The notes: generated by a model not told the origin, from the letters alone. A stretch of 64,000 bases of DNA from JAICMB01 sp035295125 (GCA_035295125.1 DATGJP010000095.1:441042-505041); one strand, 5' to 3'; numbered from the stretch's first letter, positions 16,784-27,036 are shown. Made by a program: numbers and translations.

Positions 16784-18618
16784 ATTTTCGCCTGGTTCGC
16801 GAGCGGGTCGGCCTGCACGAACTGCAGCTCATGCAGGCGCTGGTAAATGCCGCCCTTCTGCATCAACTCGTCATGAGTCCCAACTTCAGCAATCCGGCCG
16901 CAATCCAACACCACAATTTTACTCGCACGCCGAACCGTCGAGAGCCGATGCGCAATCACGATCACCGTGCGATGACTCATGAGGTTCTGAAGCGCCCGCT
17001 GCACCAGCATCTCGGATTCCGTATCCAGGTGCGATGTCGCCTCGTCCAGGATGAGAATCGGCGCGTTCTTCAGCAGCGCCCGCGCGATCGCGATACGCTG
17101 CCGCTGGCCTCCGCTCAGCTTTAACCCACGCTCGCCGATGACGGTGTCGTACGCTTGCGGCATCCGAAGAATGAACTCTTCCGCCATAGCGTTCCGAGCC
17201 GCCTCCCGAACCTCGTCGTCCTTTGCTTTGCGTTTGCCGTACCGGATGTTATTGGCGACCGTATCGTTGAATAGAAACGTGTCCTGCGCCACGATCGCGA
17301 TCTTATCGCGCAGGGATGCGATCTGCAGATCCCGGACGTCTTTTCCATCCAGCAGGATCGCGCCTTCCGTAGCATCATAGAAGCGCGGAACAAGATTCGC
17401 CAGCGTAGTCTTCCCCGCCCCGCTCGGTCCCACCAGCGCCACTACATCCCCCGCCTTAACCTCGAGATCGACCGACTCGAGACAGAATCCGTTTGGCGCG
17501 TTTGGATACCGGAAAGTCACTTTATCGAGCCGGATTGCGTGCTGCAGCTTGTGCAGTTTCACAGCGCCGGGCTTCTCCCGAATGTTCTGGACACGATCCA
17601 GGTATTCAAATACTTTCTGAGACGCCCCCAAAGCCTGTTGGAAGATGTTGTGAATTCCCGTCAGGCGCTTCACCGGTTCGTAAAGCATCAGCAAAGCGAT
17701 GACGAAACTGGTGAACTGGCCCGCGGTCATCGTCCCCGCCTTGATATGTTCGCGCGCGTAGTACAGGAGTCCGACAATCGTGATTGCGCCAAACACCTCG
17801 ATGAGCGGGGAAGGCAGCGCCTGCTGCGCGGTGTATTTCAGGTTGCTCATCTTCAGCCGGTGGACGGCCGTACGGAAGCGGTTCGATTCGATATCTTCGG
17901 CCCCGAACGACTTCACCACCGTGTGCCCGCTGAGCGTCTCCTGCAGAATCTGGCTCACCTCAGCTGCGTCATCCTGCGCACGCCGCGTCGTTCGTCGAAT
18001 CCGCCGTCCGAGTCGAACCGTGGGTACCAGCACAAACGGCAACACCGTCAAGCTCACAAGCGCAAGCCGCCAATCCTGCTGAATGACGACAAAAAGGAGA
18101 AAGAGTACAGAAAATGATTGCCGCAGCCAATCGGCCAGCATCTGTGAGGTGGCGAGTTGAATCTTCTCGATATCGTTCATGATCGACGACATCAGGCGAC
18201 CCGTCGACGTAGATTCGAAGAACTGTGCATCCTGGTGCAGCACACGATCGAAAACCGCCTGCCGCAGGTCCGTCACGGCCGACAAGCCGACGAAGTTGAT
18301 CAGGTAGTTCCCGAAATAATCGCAGATCCCCTTCATCAGGAAAGCACCGACAATCCCGATCGCAACCAGCGTGAAAACGTTATGAATGGAGGACGGAATG
18401 AACTCGTGCAGGAAAATCGTGCGATTCAGGAACGGCACCTTGTAAAGGGAAACCGGAGCATCGGGCGAACCCGGGTGCAGCACCCTGTCGAACACCGGGC
18501 CAATCAGGAGTGCGACCATCCCTTGCGCAGCCCCCACACCCGCCATGAGCACAACGGACGCCACCAACTGCGGCACATATGGCCGCACGTAAGCGAGTAT
18601 CCGCCGCAGTTCACTCAT
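16780..18618 (-). CDS. MsbA-like ABC exporter (fused membrane and ATPase domains)
   Basis: A 612-residue half-transporter. Six predicted membrane helices fill residues 1-320, followed by the ATPase domain with Walker A GPSGAGKTTLAN (about 397), the LSGGQRQRIAIARALL signature (about 501) and Walker B ILILDEATSHLD. The family exports lipids, lipid A or drugs; with a sugar transferase gene next upstream on the same strand, lipid or lipopolysaccharide-core export is a reasonable guess, not shown. It overlaps yicC by four bases. Confidence 0.88.
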   Translation of the reverse strand: MSELRRILAYVRPYVPQLVASVVLMAGVGAAQGMVALLIGPVFDRVLHPGSPDAPVSLYKVPFLNRTIFLHEFIPSSIHNVFTLVAIGIVGAFLMKGICDYFGNYLINFVGLSAVTDLRQAVFDRVLHQDAQFFESTSTGRLMSSIMNDIEKIQLATSQMLADWLRQSFSVLFLLFVVIQQDWRLALVSLTVLPFVLVPTVRLGRRIRRTTRRAQDDAAEVSQILQETLSGHTVVKSFGAEDIESNRFRTAVHRLKMSNLKYTAQQALPSPLIEVFGAITIVGLLYYAREHIKAGTMTAGQFTSFVIALLMLYEPVKRLTGIHNIFQQALGASQKVFEYLDRVQNIREKPGAVKLHKLQHAIRLDKVTFRYPNAPNGFCLESVDLEVKAGDVVALVGPSGAGKTTLANLVPRFYDATEGAILLDGKDVRDLQIASLRDKIAIVAQDTFLFNDTVANNIRYGKRKAKDDEVREAARNAMAEEFILRMPQAYDTVIGERGLKLSGGQRQRIAIARALLKNAPILILDEATSHLDTESEMLVQRALQNLMSHRTVIVIAHRLSTVRRASKIVVLDCGRIAEVGTHDELMQKGGIYQRLHELQFVQADPLANQAKI

Positions 18619-18623
18619 AACGT

Positions 18624-18664
18624 GTAATGCAGGCTGGCATCCTGCGGCGGATCTTCAATCCGCC
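18624..18664. repeat. Double-hairpin repeat, family A
   Basis: GTAATGCAGG leads into GCAGGCTGGCATCCTGC (18629-18645) and then GGCGGAT-CTTCA-ATCCGCC (18646-18664). It is the second copy of the architecture at 13414-13453 and sits between the glycosyltransferase and the ABC exporter, so it could affect transcript stability there. Confidence 0.75.
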
Positions 18665-18672
18665 ACGCAAGA

Positions 18673-19584
18673 TTACACCGCATCAGGTAACCCCGCCAAA
18701 GCCTCAATCACCGCATCCGTCCGAATCTCCCGAATGTCCGCCGACTTCAGCACAACCGCCTCCGTCTTCCACGGAGCCCAAATCTCGTGATCCGAAGGTC
18801 CAAACAATACCACGACCCGCAACCCGAACGCCGCCGCCATATGTGCCGGCCCGCTGTCATTGCCGAGAAAAAGCGAAGCCCCCGCCAGTAACGACTTGAT
18901 CTCGTCCAGAGGAGCGCCCGAGACGCACCGGTAACGGGAAAACTCCGCCAGGCTTTCACCCGGCCCCCCAATAAAGACCGGCTCCAGACCCGCCTCGCGT
19001 TCCAGATGTTCAGCGACGGAGAGGAAATTGGATGCCGGCCAGGTCTTCTCCGGAGTTGCCGCCAGAGGATGAATCACGACAAAATCCCCTCGCGGCGCCA
19101 CCGCCGAAGTCGCGAACAGCCGTGCTCGAGGGATCTCCTGCCGCGCCACGCCCAGGTAAAAGACAGCGCTGGCAAGATGCTCGGCGGTGTGAACCTTCCG
19201 CTCGATGCCAAGAATATCTTGTGCCCGGGGAATCCGGACATTATAAAGCGCACTGAATCGAAAATGCTTGAACCCGGCCCGCAAAGGAGCGCGCGAAGCA
19301 AAAGTCATCTGAGCGCTGCGATTCCCCCCGTGTAAATTCAAGACCAGTTCCGCGCGCCACTTCGCTATATCGGCTGCAGTTGGCGGAATCAACCCATCCA
19401 AATCATCATTGCCTTCGAAGACCGGAGCAAACGACGGCTCGACAACCACCCCGATTCGTAAGTCGGGCCGGGCCAGCTTGAGCAGATGGAGCGCTGGAGT
19501 AGTGAGTACGCAATCACCCAACGAACGCAGCCGGATGACAGCCACTCGGGCGCCGGGCTGCAGCCGTTGAAGAACAGAAGTCAC
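18673..19584 (-). CDS. Glycosyltransferase family 9 (heptosyltransferase-like)
   Basis: A 303-residue protein of the WaaC/WaaF type: an N-terminal half starting VAVIRLRSLGDCVLTTPALHLLK (about residues 14-36), and the C-terminal donor-binding FLGNDSGPAHMAAAFGLRVVVLFGPSDHEIWAPW (about 238-271). Such enzymes add heptose or related sugars to lipopolysaccharide core. The acceptor cannot be deduced. It is followed on the same strand by the MsbA-like exporter. Confidence 0.88.
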   Translation of the reverse strand: MTSVLQRLQPGARVAVIRLRSLGDCVLTTPALHLLKLARPDLRIGVVVEPSFAPVFEGNDDLDGLIPPTAADIAKWRAELVLNLHGGNRSAQMTFASRAPLRAGFKHFRFSALYNVRIPRAQDILGIERKVHTAEHLASAVFYLGVARQEIPRARLFATSAVAPRGDFVVIHPLAATPEKTWPASNFLSVAEHLEREAGLEPVFIGGPGESLAEFSRYRCVSGAPLDEIKSLLAGASLFLGNDSGPAHMAAAFGLRVVVLFGPSDHEIWAPWKTEAVVLKSADIREIRTDAVIEALAGLPDAV

Positions 19585-19586
19585 GC

Positions 19587-19757
19587 TTATTCTTCTATGG
19601 TGGCCTCGTCGATGAGCATCACAGGAATGTCATCCCGGATCGGGTAAACGCGCTTGCATTCAATGCATTTCAGGCCAGTCTGGTCAGGCTTCATCTCGAG
19701 ACTTGCCTTACACAGCGGGCACACCAGTATTTCCAGCAGATCTTTGCTGATGGCCAT
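19587..19757 (-). CDS. Small Trm112/YcaR family zinc-binding protein
   Basis: A 56-codon gene. The product contains two cysteine pairs, CPLC (residues 13-16) and CIEC (31-34), and the conserved end RVYPIRDDIPVMLIDEA, which identifies the Trm112p-like/UPF0434 family. Such proteins are small activators of methyltransferases in eukaryotes and archaea; the bacterial role is less clear and they are often encoded near lipid A or lipopolysaccharide genes. It ends two bases before the glycosyltransferase start, which fits that context. Confidence 0.9.
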   Translation of the reverse strand: MAISKDLLEILVCPLCKASLEMKPDQTGLKCIECKRVYPIRDDIPVMLIDEATIEE

Positions 19758-19841
19758 GATTTGCCTTTAGTTTAGCAAGTAGGTGGGCCTTCCGCCAGCC
19801 TGAATGCTCCACCATGGCTCGCAACCTATTGAGCCATAAAG

Positions 19842-19867
19842 GGTGGTGCAGGCGGTTTCGCCTGCGC
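19842..19867. repeat. Hairpin repeat, family B
   Basis: GGTGGT followed by the perfect palindrome GCAGGCGGTTTCGCCTGC, six bases downstream of the TonB-receptor-like gene stop. It could form a 3' stabilising stem in that transcript. Confidence 0.75.
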
Positions 19868-19873
19868 ATGCCG

Positions 19874-22858
19874 CTAGAACGAAAATCGCAATTGCAACTC
19901 CAATCGCCGGTTATTAAGAGGATACTGCTCCGCCCCGAATCCATACGCCAAAGTCGTCGATGTCCCGAAAAACGGCGTGCCCAATTGCCCGTCGACCGGC
20001 CCCAGGTTCGTGTGGTTGAACATGTTCCGCGCATTGATCGACGCGGTCAACTGATACCGCCGGGTGCTCGCTGAACCACCGCCGAACATCCCGCCACCAC
20101 CGCCGCCGCCCATGCGCATGCCGCCCATGCCGCCGCCTCGCGGACCACCTCCTCCAAAGCCTCCGCCACCGCCGCGTGCACCGCCGCCTCCGCGGTTGCC
20201 ATTAGCGGCCGTCGAACGTTCCGGCCCGAAGCCCCACGTCTTGCTGACCCGCAGGTTGAACGTGATCAATCCCGGATTCACACCATAATTCCGCGGAATG
20301 ATCTTCTCGCCAAAACGAATCGAACCATCCGGCAAGTACGGTTTGACGTCGAACGCGCCAAACTGCGTTTGAATCAAGTCCGCGGCCGGAGTCTGTGCCG
20401 ACGCAAACGCCGGGCGCAAGTAGGCCTGGCCACTATCGCCGAACAACGGCGTTGTAATATTGAACGGCTGCGTGGAATTGATGATGATGAACGGGCTCCA
20501 GCGCAGGTCCCATTTCGTCGTCACAGAACCTGAAATCACTCCGCGGTTCCGCACGTCGAGATTCGACGGACCCCAATCCTCGGACAGGTTGTACGAGTTC
20601 ATCGGGAAGCCGCCGTCCGTATCGCTCCGCGCAACATTGAAGAAATACCCGCCAAACAGGCTGATCTTGCTGTTGATGCGGGTATTCATATTGACGATCA
20701 ACTGGTTCTGCTCGAAAATGCCGTTCGTCTCGTACTGGTTAATGTCCCCAATGGGACCGTACGGCCGGACGCCGCTTTGTGGCTGGCCGGGGATATAGGT
20801 CCCCGGAAGCGGAGCGTTGATATCGCGAATCAGCGGCTCGTGAACCCCGCGCGTATCGGTGAATGTGACGCTCAGGCTCGTGCTCCAGGGGAGTTGCCGC
20901 TCTACGCCAATCGCCGACTGCGCCACGTATGGCGCGTGAATGTTCTTATCGAGTTGCCAGTGAATCAACGACTGTTGCGGCGAAGGCAACTGGCTCAGAG
21001 GCGGAACGTTCGGGAAGAAGTCAGGATTCTGCACCCGGACGCTCTCCTCGCCGCCGGCCGCGAATCGAAACTGCTGCAGTGTCCAGTTTTCCGAAATACG
21101 ATCGTAGAACACACCGAATCCGCCGCGGATCACCATCTTCGGCCTCGAAAAGATACTTCCTGACGTCTTGCTGCCCGGCGCCCAGGCAAATCCGACGCGA
21201 GGAGCAAAATCGCGCCAATCGTGAATGTTGGTCTGCGTCTCATACCGCATGCCCAGGCTCAACGTGAAATTCGGCTTGATCCGCCAGTCGTCCTGATAGA
21301 ACCCGCCGATATCCACCTGGTTCACGCTCGCGAGCGGCTGGCCGACGTTGATTGTGAACTGCGAGGGGCCGCCGCCCATGGCCTGGATCTGGGCCATGCT
21401 CAGGCCCTGCGCCAAACCCTGTTCCGTGATCTGATACGCATCGAGCGAATTGATCCCCAAAGGATTATTGATTGGCGCTGTAAACAGGAACGTGCCTCCA
21501 AAATTGTTCTCGGAGAAATCGTTCAACTGGACCGCGCGAATGCGCACCCCAAACTTGATGCTGTGCGCGCCCGACGTCGTCGAGGTATAGTTCTGCAGCT
21601 CGTAGCGCCGCGTCGATGTCGACGAGAGAATATCGGAACCGCCCGTGCTGAATGCGCTGGCCACCGTGATGGCCGGCAGCAGATTCCCGTTCTTCGACGC
21701 CTCAATATCCCAGATCTGGAATCGAGTTTCATTGATCCATTTCGAGTTGATGATTGAAGTCTCCGTCAACTGACCGGTCTGTTCGTTGGTCAGGGCCGGA
21801 TAGCCGCGCGACGGAAGCGTAAAGCCGCCAATACCCGTGTACAGCATATCGTTGCGCGTATAGGTGTAGCGCGCCATCAGCGTGTTGTTCGGCGACAGCG
21901 CGTAATCCAGGCGCGGGCTCACACTCGTGCGGCGCTGTGGTGTGGCGGCGGCTCCGCTGAAGGGGGTCTGCTGCAGCGTGTTGGGATCGATCGTCAGCCC
22001 GTTGTAGACCGCCGAATCGTCAATCTGCCGGCGGTCAAAATCGATAAAGAAACTGGCCTTCTTCGTCAGCGGTCCGCTCAGGTTTCCGCCAAACTGCTTC
22101 GTCACGAAACCGGGCGTGTTAAACGGCTGTCCCGGAGTCCCAACGAGAAACGGATTGCGCGCATTCCAGATTCCGTCGCTGTCCTGGAAAAATGCCTGCC
22201 CGCGAAACTTATCGGTGCCCGGCTTGGTGAAGATTTCAATGCGCCCGTAACCCAGCTTGTCGAACTCCGAGGAGAACGGATTCTGGTTGATGCGGATCTC
22301 GCGAATGGATTCCTTCGGAGGAAGGCGGCCGCCCGTAAAACCGTCGATGAAAATCTGGCCGCCGCTCGGCCCCGCCGCCGGACCGGCCAGCGCCTGAAGA
22401 TCCTGCTGCAAGTCGTCGGGATCGTCCGACAGTGCATCCAGATCCTCACCCTTCAACACCAGTGCCCCTGCGTTATTCGACGGATCGGTGCTGATCATGT
22501 TGTTGCTCTGCTCCTGCACCGTAACTTCCTGCTTCTCGGTAGCCACGCGCAATTGAACATTGAGCGACTGGGTGCCCGAAGAAATATTGATCTTGGCCGG
22601 TTCAAACTGCGTCATGCCGGGATAGGTGACCTGCACGGTCCATGCACCAGGCGCCAGGCCGGTCAGAGTATAGGTGCCGTCGGCGACCGAGGTAGCAGAC
22701 TTCACCACGCCGTTCGGACCCGAGGCTGTGACCTTGGCGCCCGGGATAACAGCGCCCGTCTCGTCGGCGACCTGGCCCTTCAGGATGCCAGGAGTCTGGC
22801 CAAAGGCCATGAAACACAGGCCGCACAACAAAAGACACAGTACAAGTTTTCTGATCAT
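19874..22858 (-). CDS. TonB-dependent receptor-like outer-membrane protein with carboxypeptidase-regulatory domain
   Basis: A 994-residue protein of the Oar/acidobacterial TonB-receptor type. A signal peptide (MIRKLVLCLLLCGLCFMAFG) is followed by a carboxypeptidase-regulatory-like beta domain (residues about 22-110), a plug-like region (FIDGFTGGRLPPKESIREIRINQNPFSSEFDKLGYGRIEIF, about 170-215) and a long beta-barrel ending in LQLRFSF with a terminal Phe. A very Gly-rich insertion (about residues 885-928) lies in the late barrel, probably a surface loop. The substrate is unknown. No TonB box could be assigned. Confidence 0.88.
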   Translation of the reverse strand: MIRKLVLCLLLCGLCFMAFGQTPGILKGQVADETGAVIPGAKVTASGPNGVVKSATSVADGTYTLTGLAPGAWTVQVTYPGMTQFEPAKINISSGTQSLNVQLRVATEKQEVTVQEQSNNMISTDPSNNAGALVLKGEDLDALSDDPDDLQQDLQALAGPAAGPSGGQIFIDGFTGGRLPPKESIREIRINQNPFSSEFDKLGYGRIEIFTKPGTDKFRGQAFFQDSDGIWNARNPFLVGTPGQPFNTPGFVTKQFGGNLSGPLTKKASFFIDFDRRQIDDSAVYNGLTIDPNTLQQTPFSGAAATPQRRTSVSPRLDYALSPNNTLMARYTYTRNDMLYTGIGGFTLPSRGYPALTNEQTGQLTETSIINSKWINETRFQIWDIEASKNGNLLPAITVASAFSTGGSDILSSTSTRRYELQNYTSTTSGAHSIKFGVRIRAVQLNDFSENNFGGTFLFTAPINNPLGINSLDAYQITEQGLAQGLSMAQIQAMGGGPSQFTINVGQPLASVNQVDIGGFYQDDWRIKPNFTLSLGMRYETQTNIHDWRDFAPRVGFAWAPGSKTSGSIFSRPKMVIRGGFGVFYDRISENWTLQQFRFAAGGEESVRVQNPDFFPNVPPLSQLPSPQQSLIHWQLDKNIHAPYVAQSAIGVERQLPWSTSLSVTFTDTRGVHEPLIRDINAPLPGTYIPGQPQSGVRPYGPIGDINQYETNGIFEQNQLIVNMNTRINSKISLFGGYFFNVARSDTDGGFPMNSYNLSEDWGPSNLDVRNRGVISGSVTTKWDLRWSPFIIINSTQPFNITTPLFGDSGQAYLRPAFASAQTPAADLIQTQFGAFDVKPYLPDGSIRFGEKIIPRNYGVNPGLITFNLRVSKTWGFGPERSTAANGNRGGGGARGGGGGFGGGGPRGGGMGGMRMGGGGGGGMFGGGSASTRRYQLTASINARNMFNHTNLGPVDGQLGTPFFGTSTTLAYGFGAEQYPLNNRRLELQLRFSF

Positions 22859-22896
22859 TGATTCTGTCCCGACTCTCCGCGTTGAAATCCCGTCTT

Positions 22897-24120
22897 CTAT
22901 TGAGCTGCCCCGCCGCCGATGTCAAAGCTCCAGGCCCCGAGGTTTACGACCCCCGCCTCGCGCGGAGCAGACGCCAGAAATTGCTCAACTCCCGCAACCA
23001 TTGTGATCGCCGTGTAATGTGTGGGATCAGCACCGTTAGTGCTCGAAATCACAAGCGCATCTCCTGGCTTTAACTCCGCCAGGGTAAAAGACGGCACGCG
23101 TTCGAGCGCCTGTTGTAAATCAAAGTTACCACCCATGCGGCCGCCACCAGGAGCGCCGCCGCCGGGACCGCCACCACCGGGAGCACCCTCTCGTCCCGCG
23201 GGAGGTCCCGCTTGTCCATCGGGCCGCCGGAATCCTTCGCCTCCTTGTCCACCGGCCGGACGTCCCGCTCCCGCAGCACCGCCAGGAGCACCCGCACCTG
23301 CCGCGTTCAGACGAAGCGCCATGAACCTCGCCATTTGCTCCGGCATGCGCTTCATCGTGGTGGAGTCGTTCACATGAATGAAGACAGGCTGCTTTTTCTG
23401 AAGATCGGTGACTTTGAGCGTTCCCGCCGCCGCATCGACAGAGATGATCTGCACGGCCAGAGTTCGGAACGATCCGGAAACGACATCGGACGCCTTGACC
23501 TGGCTGCCATCCTCGTTCTTGTCCCCAAGCACGCGAAGGGAATCGCCGATTCTAATCTCCGCGAGAGAACTGGGCTTGGCATCGCTGAATTTCACGGAGT
23601 CGGGTGCGTAGCGTTGAAACTCCACATTGCCCGATACATCCACAGTCACGGTCTTAGCCGTAGGTCCGCCATTGCGAACGCTCATCTGGATCTGCTTCGC
23701 CTCGGCGTTCACCGCGGTCACGGTCCCTGACACGCTCCGGCGCGCCCATTCCTGCAGATCCTTCTGGTGCTTCTGTGCCAGGTCGCCCTTCGTCATCACG
23801 ATGATGCGCGTGGCCGGAATCAGCTTGGCATCTTCGTCTACGGGACCGCGCGCCAGAACTTTATCGCCCATGGTGATGTCGGTGGCGGCGATTCTTGAGG
23901 CCTTTGAAAGATCCGTTTCTCCCGGCGCGATGCGAAGAAAAACCGTCTTCTCGCTGGTGGTGACGCTGTATGTCTGCCCGGCGTCGGTTTTGATTTGCAG
24001 CTTGCTGGCTGAGGGATCCGCCGAAACTACCTCTCCACCGACGTTCTTCTGATGCTGGGCCGACTGCGTCTGCGCTCCGAGCAGAGACGCTCCAAGCGCA
24101 AGGTAGGCCAATAGTTTCAT
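22897..24120 (-). CDS. Exported protein with repeated DUF5666-like beta domains and a Gly-rich tail region
   Basis: A 407-residue protein if the ATG at 24118-24120 is used; it gives a clean signal peptide (MKLLAYLALGASLLGAQTQS) and has AAGAGA upstream. A longer frame to 24243 would run into the clpB promoter region. Three related stretches begin VGGEVVSADPSASKLQIKTD, VSGTVTAVNAEAKQIQMSV and AVQIISVDAAAGTLKVTD, resembling small OB-fold-like DUF5666 repeats. Residues about 273-333 are Gly/Pro/Ala-rich. Function is unknown. It lies 38 bases upstream of the TonB-receptor-like gene and may be co-transcribed. Confidence 0.65.
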   Translation of the reverse strand: MKLLAYLALGASLLGAQTQSAQHQKNVGGEVVSADPSASKLQIKTDAGQTYSVTTSEKTVFLRIAPGETDLSKASRIAATDITMGDKVLARGPVDEDAKLIPATRIIVMTKGDLAQKHQKDLQEWARRSVSGTVTAVNAEAKQIQMSVRNGGPTAKTVTVDVSGNVEFQRYAPDSVKFSDAKPSSLAEIRIGDSLRVLGDKNEDGSQVKASDVVSGSFRTLAVQIISVDAAAGTLKVTDLQKKQPVFIHVNDSTTMKRMPEQMARFMALRLNAAGAGAPGGAAGAGRPAGGQGGEGFRRPDGQAGPPAGREGAPGGGGPGGGAPGGGRMGGNFDLQQALERVPSFTLAELKPGDALVISSTNGADPTHYTAITMVAGVEQFLASAPREAGVVNLGAWSFDIGGGAAQ

Positions 24121-24193
24121 TCTCTTACAAGGCGACGCGGCTAACCCCTGGGTTACGAAGGACTTGTCAAAAATCGTAAACTGCCGGAAGCTC

Positions 24194-24222
24194 TTGACCG
24201 GCATTGTTACTGATGATAAGCT
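24194..24222 (+). promoter_or_regulatory. Probable sigma-70 type promoter of clpB
   Basis: TTGACC (24194-24199) and TAAGCT (24217-24222) are spaced by 17 bases, about 40 bases upstream of the clpB ATG. No CIRCE palindrome is visible nearby. Confidence 0.5.
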
Positions 24223-24263
24223 TAGATAAGTTGATAGAGACACGCTAAGATCTGGTAGAAAGT

Positions 24264-26885
24264 ATGGATTTTAACCGCTTCACCGAAAAACTCCAGGAAG
24301 CCATACGAGACGCTCAATCCATTGCCACCCGGCACGGGAACCAGCAAATCGACGTCGAACATCTCCTTATGGCCCTGCTCGATCAGGAGGGCGGCCTCAC
24401 CACGTCCATCCTCAACAAGGCAGACGTTCGCGCGGATAATTTGCGCACGCGAATTCAACAGGAAATCGACAAGTTTCCCAAGGTTTCAGGCCCTGCGGCT
24501 TCGCCGGGATCCGCGTACGTAACCAACCGGCTTACTGTCGTCATGACGAAGGCCGAAGACGAAGCGAAGCGTCTCAAAGACGACTATGTCTCCGTCGAAC
24601 ACGTCCTGCTCGCCATTGCCGAGGATAACGGACCGGCTGGTAAGATCTTTAAAGAATTCGGAGTCACGCGGGACCGACTGATGAAGGCGCTTCAAGACGT
24701 CCGAGGCAACCAGCGCGTCACCACCCAAAATCCCGAGGCAACCTATGAGGCGTTGGAAAAATACGGCCGCGACCTCACCCAGTTAGCTGCCCAGGGCAAA
24801 CTTGACCCTGTGATCGGCCGCGACGAAGAGATCCGCCGCGTCATCCAGGTTCTGTCTCGCCGTACCAAGAACAATCCCGTTCTGATTGGCGAACCCGGCG
24901 TGGGCAAAACTGCCATCGTGGAGGGGCTCGCCCAGCGCATCGTCCGCGGGGATGTCCCCGATGGGCTTAAGGACAAGCGTGTCGTCTCGCTCGACATGGG
25001 CGCGCTGATTGCCGGAGCGAAGTTCCGGGGCGAATTCGAAGAGCGCCTCAAGGCTGTTCTCAAAGAGGTGCAGTCCTCCGAAGGCCAGGTCATTCTTTTC
25101 ATCGACGAATTGCACACCGTTATCGGCGCGGGCAAGGCTGAAGGCGCCATGGACGCCGGCAATTTGTTGAAACCCATGCTCGCTCGCGGCGAGTTGCATT
25201 GCATCGGCGCCACCACGCTCGATGAATACCGCAAATATATTGAGAAAGACGCGGCGTTCGAACGCCGTTTTCAGACCGTGCTGGTGGATCAGCCGACGGT
25301 GGAAGACACCATCTCGATCCTACGCGGCCTGCGCGAGCGTTACGAAGTTCACCACGGCGTACGCATCAAGGACTCCGCCCTGGTTGCCGCAGCGGTGCTG
25401 TCGAACCGTTATATACAGGACCGTTTCCTGCCCGACAAGGCCATCGACCTGGTCGACGAAGCTGCCGCAAAGCTACGGACCGAAATCGACTCGCTTCCGG
25501 CCAACCTCGACGTCATTCTTCGCCGCAGCATGCAGCTCGAAATCGAGCGGCAGGCTTTGAAAAAAGAGAGCGACGCCGCGTCGAAGGATCGTCTGGCCAA
25601 GATCGAAAAAGAATTGGCGGACCTGAAGACCGAATCGAATGCCCTGCAGGCGCAGTGGCAGGCGGAAAAAGAAGGTGTCCAAAAACTACGCGGCATCCGC
25701 GAACAAATTGAGCAGGTTAAGTTAGAAATCGAACGCGCTGAGCGGCAATACGATCTCAACAAGGCCGCCGAATTGAAGTACGGCAAGCTCACAACCCTGG
25801 AGCGCGATCTCGCTGTTGCCCAGGAAAAACTGGCTTCCAAGCAGACTGGCACGCGCCTGCTGAAGGAGGAAGTTGACGAAGAGGATATCGCCGAGGTGGT
25901 CAGCCGCTGGACTGGAATCCCGGTCTCAAAGTTACTGGAAGGTGAGATGCGCAAACTTCTCCATCTGGAAGAAGAATTGCACAAACGAGTAGTGGGTCAG
26001 GATGAGGCGGTCACGGCCGTTGCCGAGGCCGTCATGCGGGCGCGTTCGGGGCTAAAAGACCCCAATCGCCCGATCGGTAGCTTTATATTCTTGGGTCCAA
26101 CCGGCGTAGGCAAGACCGAGTTGGCGCGGGCCCTGGCGGAGTTCCTTTTCGATGACGAACGCGCAATGATCCGTATCGACATGTCCGAATACCAGGAGAA
26201 GCACACCGTGGCCCGGCTCATCGGAGCTCCTCCCGGATACGTCGGATATGAAGAGGGCGGACAGCTTACCGAATCGGTACGCCGCAAGCCTTACTGCGTC
26301 GTATTATTTGACGAGATCGAAAAGGCTCATCACGACGTTTTCAACGTCTTGCTCCAAATACTCGATGACGGCCGGTTGACAGACGGTCAGGGCCGAACTG
26401 TGGACTTCAAGAACACAATCGTTATTATGACGTCGAATATCGGGAGTCCCAGGATTCTAGAGTTCCGAGGCAGCTTTCAAAGCGAATCGTATTCCAGGAT
26501 GAAGGACGCCGTGCTCGAAGAACTGCGCCAGCATTTCCGGCCGGAGTTCCTGAATCGTGTCGACGAAGTTATCGTGTTCCACGCGCTCTCTGAGGAGAAT
26601 CTAAAACAGATCGTCGACATCCAATTAGCAGGGCTGCGAAAGCGGCTTTCTGAGCGTCACATCGAAATTGAGCTTACCGATCGCGCTAAGACGCACCTGG
26701 TACGGGCCGGCTACGATCCGATCTATGGGGCTCGTCCGCTGAAACGCGCCATTCAACGCGAAATCGAAACACCAATGGCCCGCCGTATCCTGGCGGGTGA
26801 AGTTCGCGACGGCCAGCATCTGCTGATTGATGCCGGCGAAACCGGGTCGCTGCGGTTCGAGACGGAGACGGTGGGGGTATCGTGA
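24264..26885 (+). CDS. clpB: Disaggregase chaperone ClpB
   Basis: An 873-residue Hsp100 ATPase. It has the N-domain (FTEKLQEAIRDAQSIATRHGNQQIDVEHLLMALLDQ), first Walker A GEPGVGKTAIVEG (about 211), a long coiled-coil M-domain (about 405-530, rich in Glu/Lys/Leu) and second Walker A GPTGVGKTELARAL (about 611). The presence of a full M-domain and the stress-gene neighbours identify it as ClpB, which resolves aggregates with DnaK, rather than the T6SS ATPase ClpV. It leads a cluster with htrA, hsp20 and lon. Confidence 0.96.
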   Translation: MDFNRFTEKLQEAIRDAQSIATRHGNQQIDVEHLLMALLDQEGGLTTSILNKADVRADNLRTRIQQEIDKFPKVSGPAASPGSAYVTNRLTVVMTKAEDEAKRLKDDYVSVEHVLLAIAEDNGPAGKIFKEFGVTRDRLMKALQDVRGNQRVTTQNPEATYEALEKYGRDLTQLAAQGKLDPVIGRDEEIRRVIQVLSRRTKNNPVLIGEPGVGKTAIVEGLAQRIVRGDVPDGLKDKRVVSLDMGALIAGAKFRGEFEERLKAVLKEVQSSEGQVILFIDELHTVIGAGKAEGAMDAGNLLKPMLARGELHCIGATTLDEYRKYIEKDAAFERRFQTVLVDQPTVEDTISILRGLRERYEVHHGVRIKDSALVAAAVLSNRYIQDRFLPDKAIDLVDEAAAKLRTEIDSLPANLDVILRRSMQLEIERQALKKESDAASKDRLAKIEKELADLKTESNALQAQWQAEKEGVQKLRGIREQIEQVKLEIERAERQYDLNKAAELKYGKLTTLERDLAVAQEKLASKQTGTRLLKEEVDEEDIAEVVSRWTGIPVSKLLEGEMRKLLHLEEELHKRVVGQDEAVTAVAEAVMRARSGLKDPNRPIGSFIFLGPTGVGKTELARALAEFLFDDERAMIRIDMSEYQEKHTVARLIGAPPGYVGYEEGGQLTESVRRKPYCVVLFDEIEKAHHDVFNVLLQILDDGRLTDGQGRTVDFKNTIVIMTSNIGSPRILEFRGSFQSESYSRMKDAVLEELRQHFRPEFLNRVDEVIVFHALSEENLKQIVDIQLAGLRKRLSERHIEIELTDRAKTHLVRAGYDPIYGARPLKRAIQREIETPMARRILAGEVRDGQHLLIDAGETGSLRFETETVGVS

Positions 26886-27036
26886 CAACACTTTGCATAC
26901 CGGATGTCACCTTCGCACGTCCAATCGATTGTAGGACCTTACAAGCGCGGAGGCTGCGGCGCGCATCCAGCGATGTCACAGAGCGTAGCGCCTCGTGTGC
27001 GCGGATTTTCAAAAGTTCAGGAAGAGGGTTAGAAAG

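Noticed and set aside
24264..26885. ClpB as the T6SS ATPase ClpV
   Set aside because: It has the full M-domain and N-domain of ClpB, is 15 kb from the T6SS operon and heads a heat-shock protease cluster.
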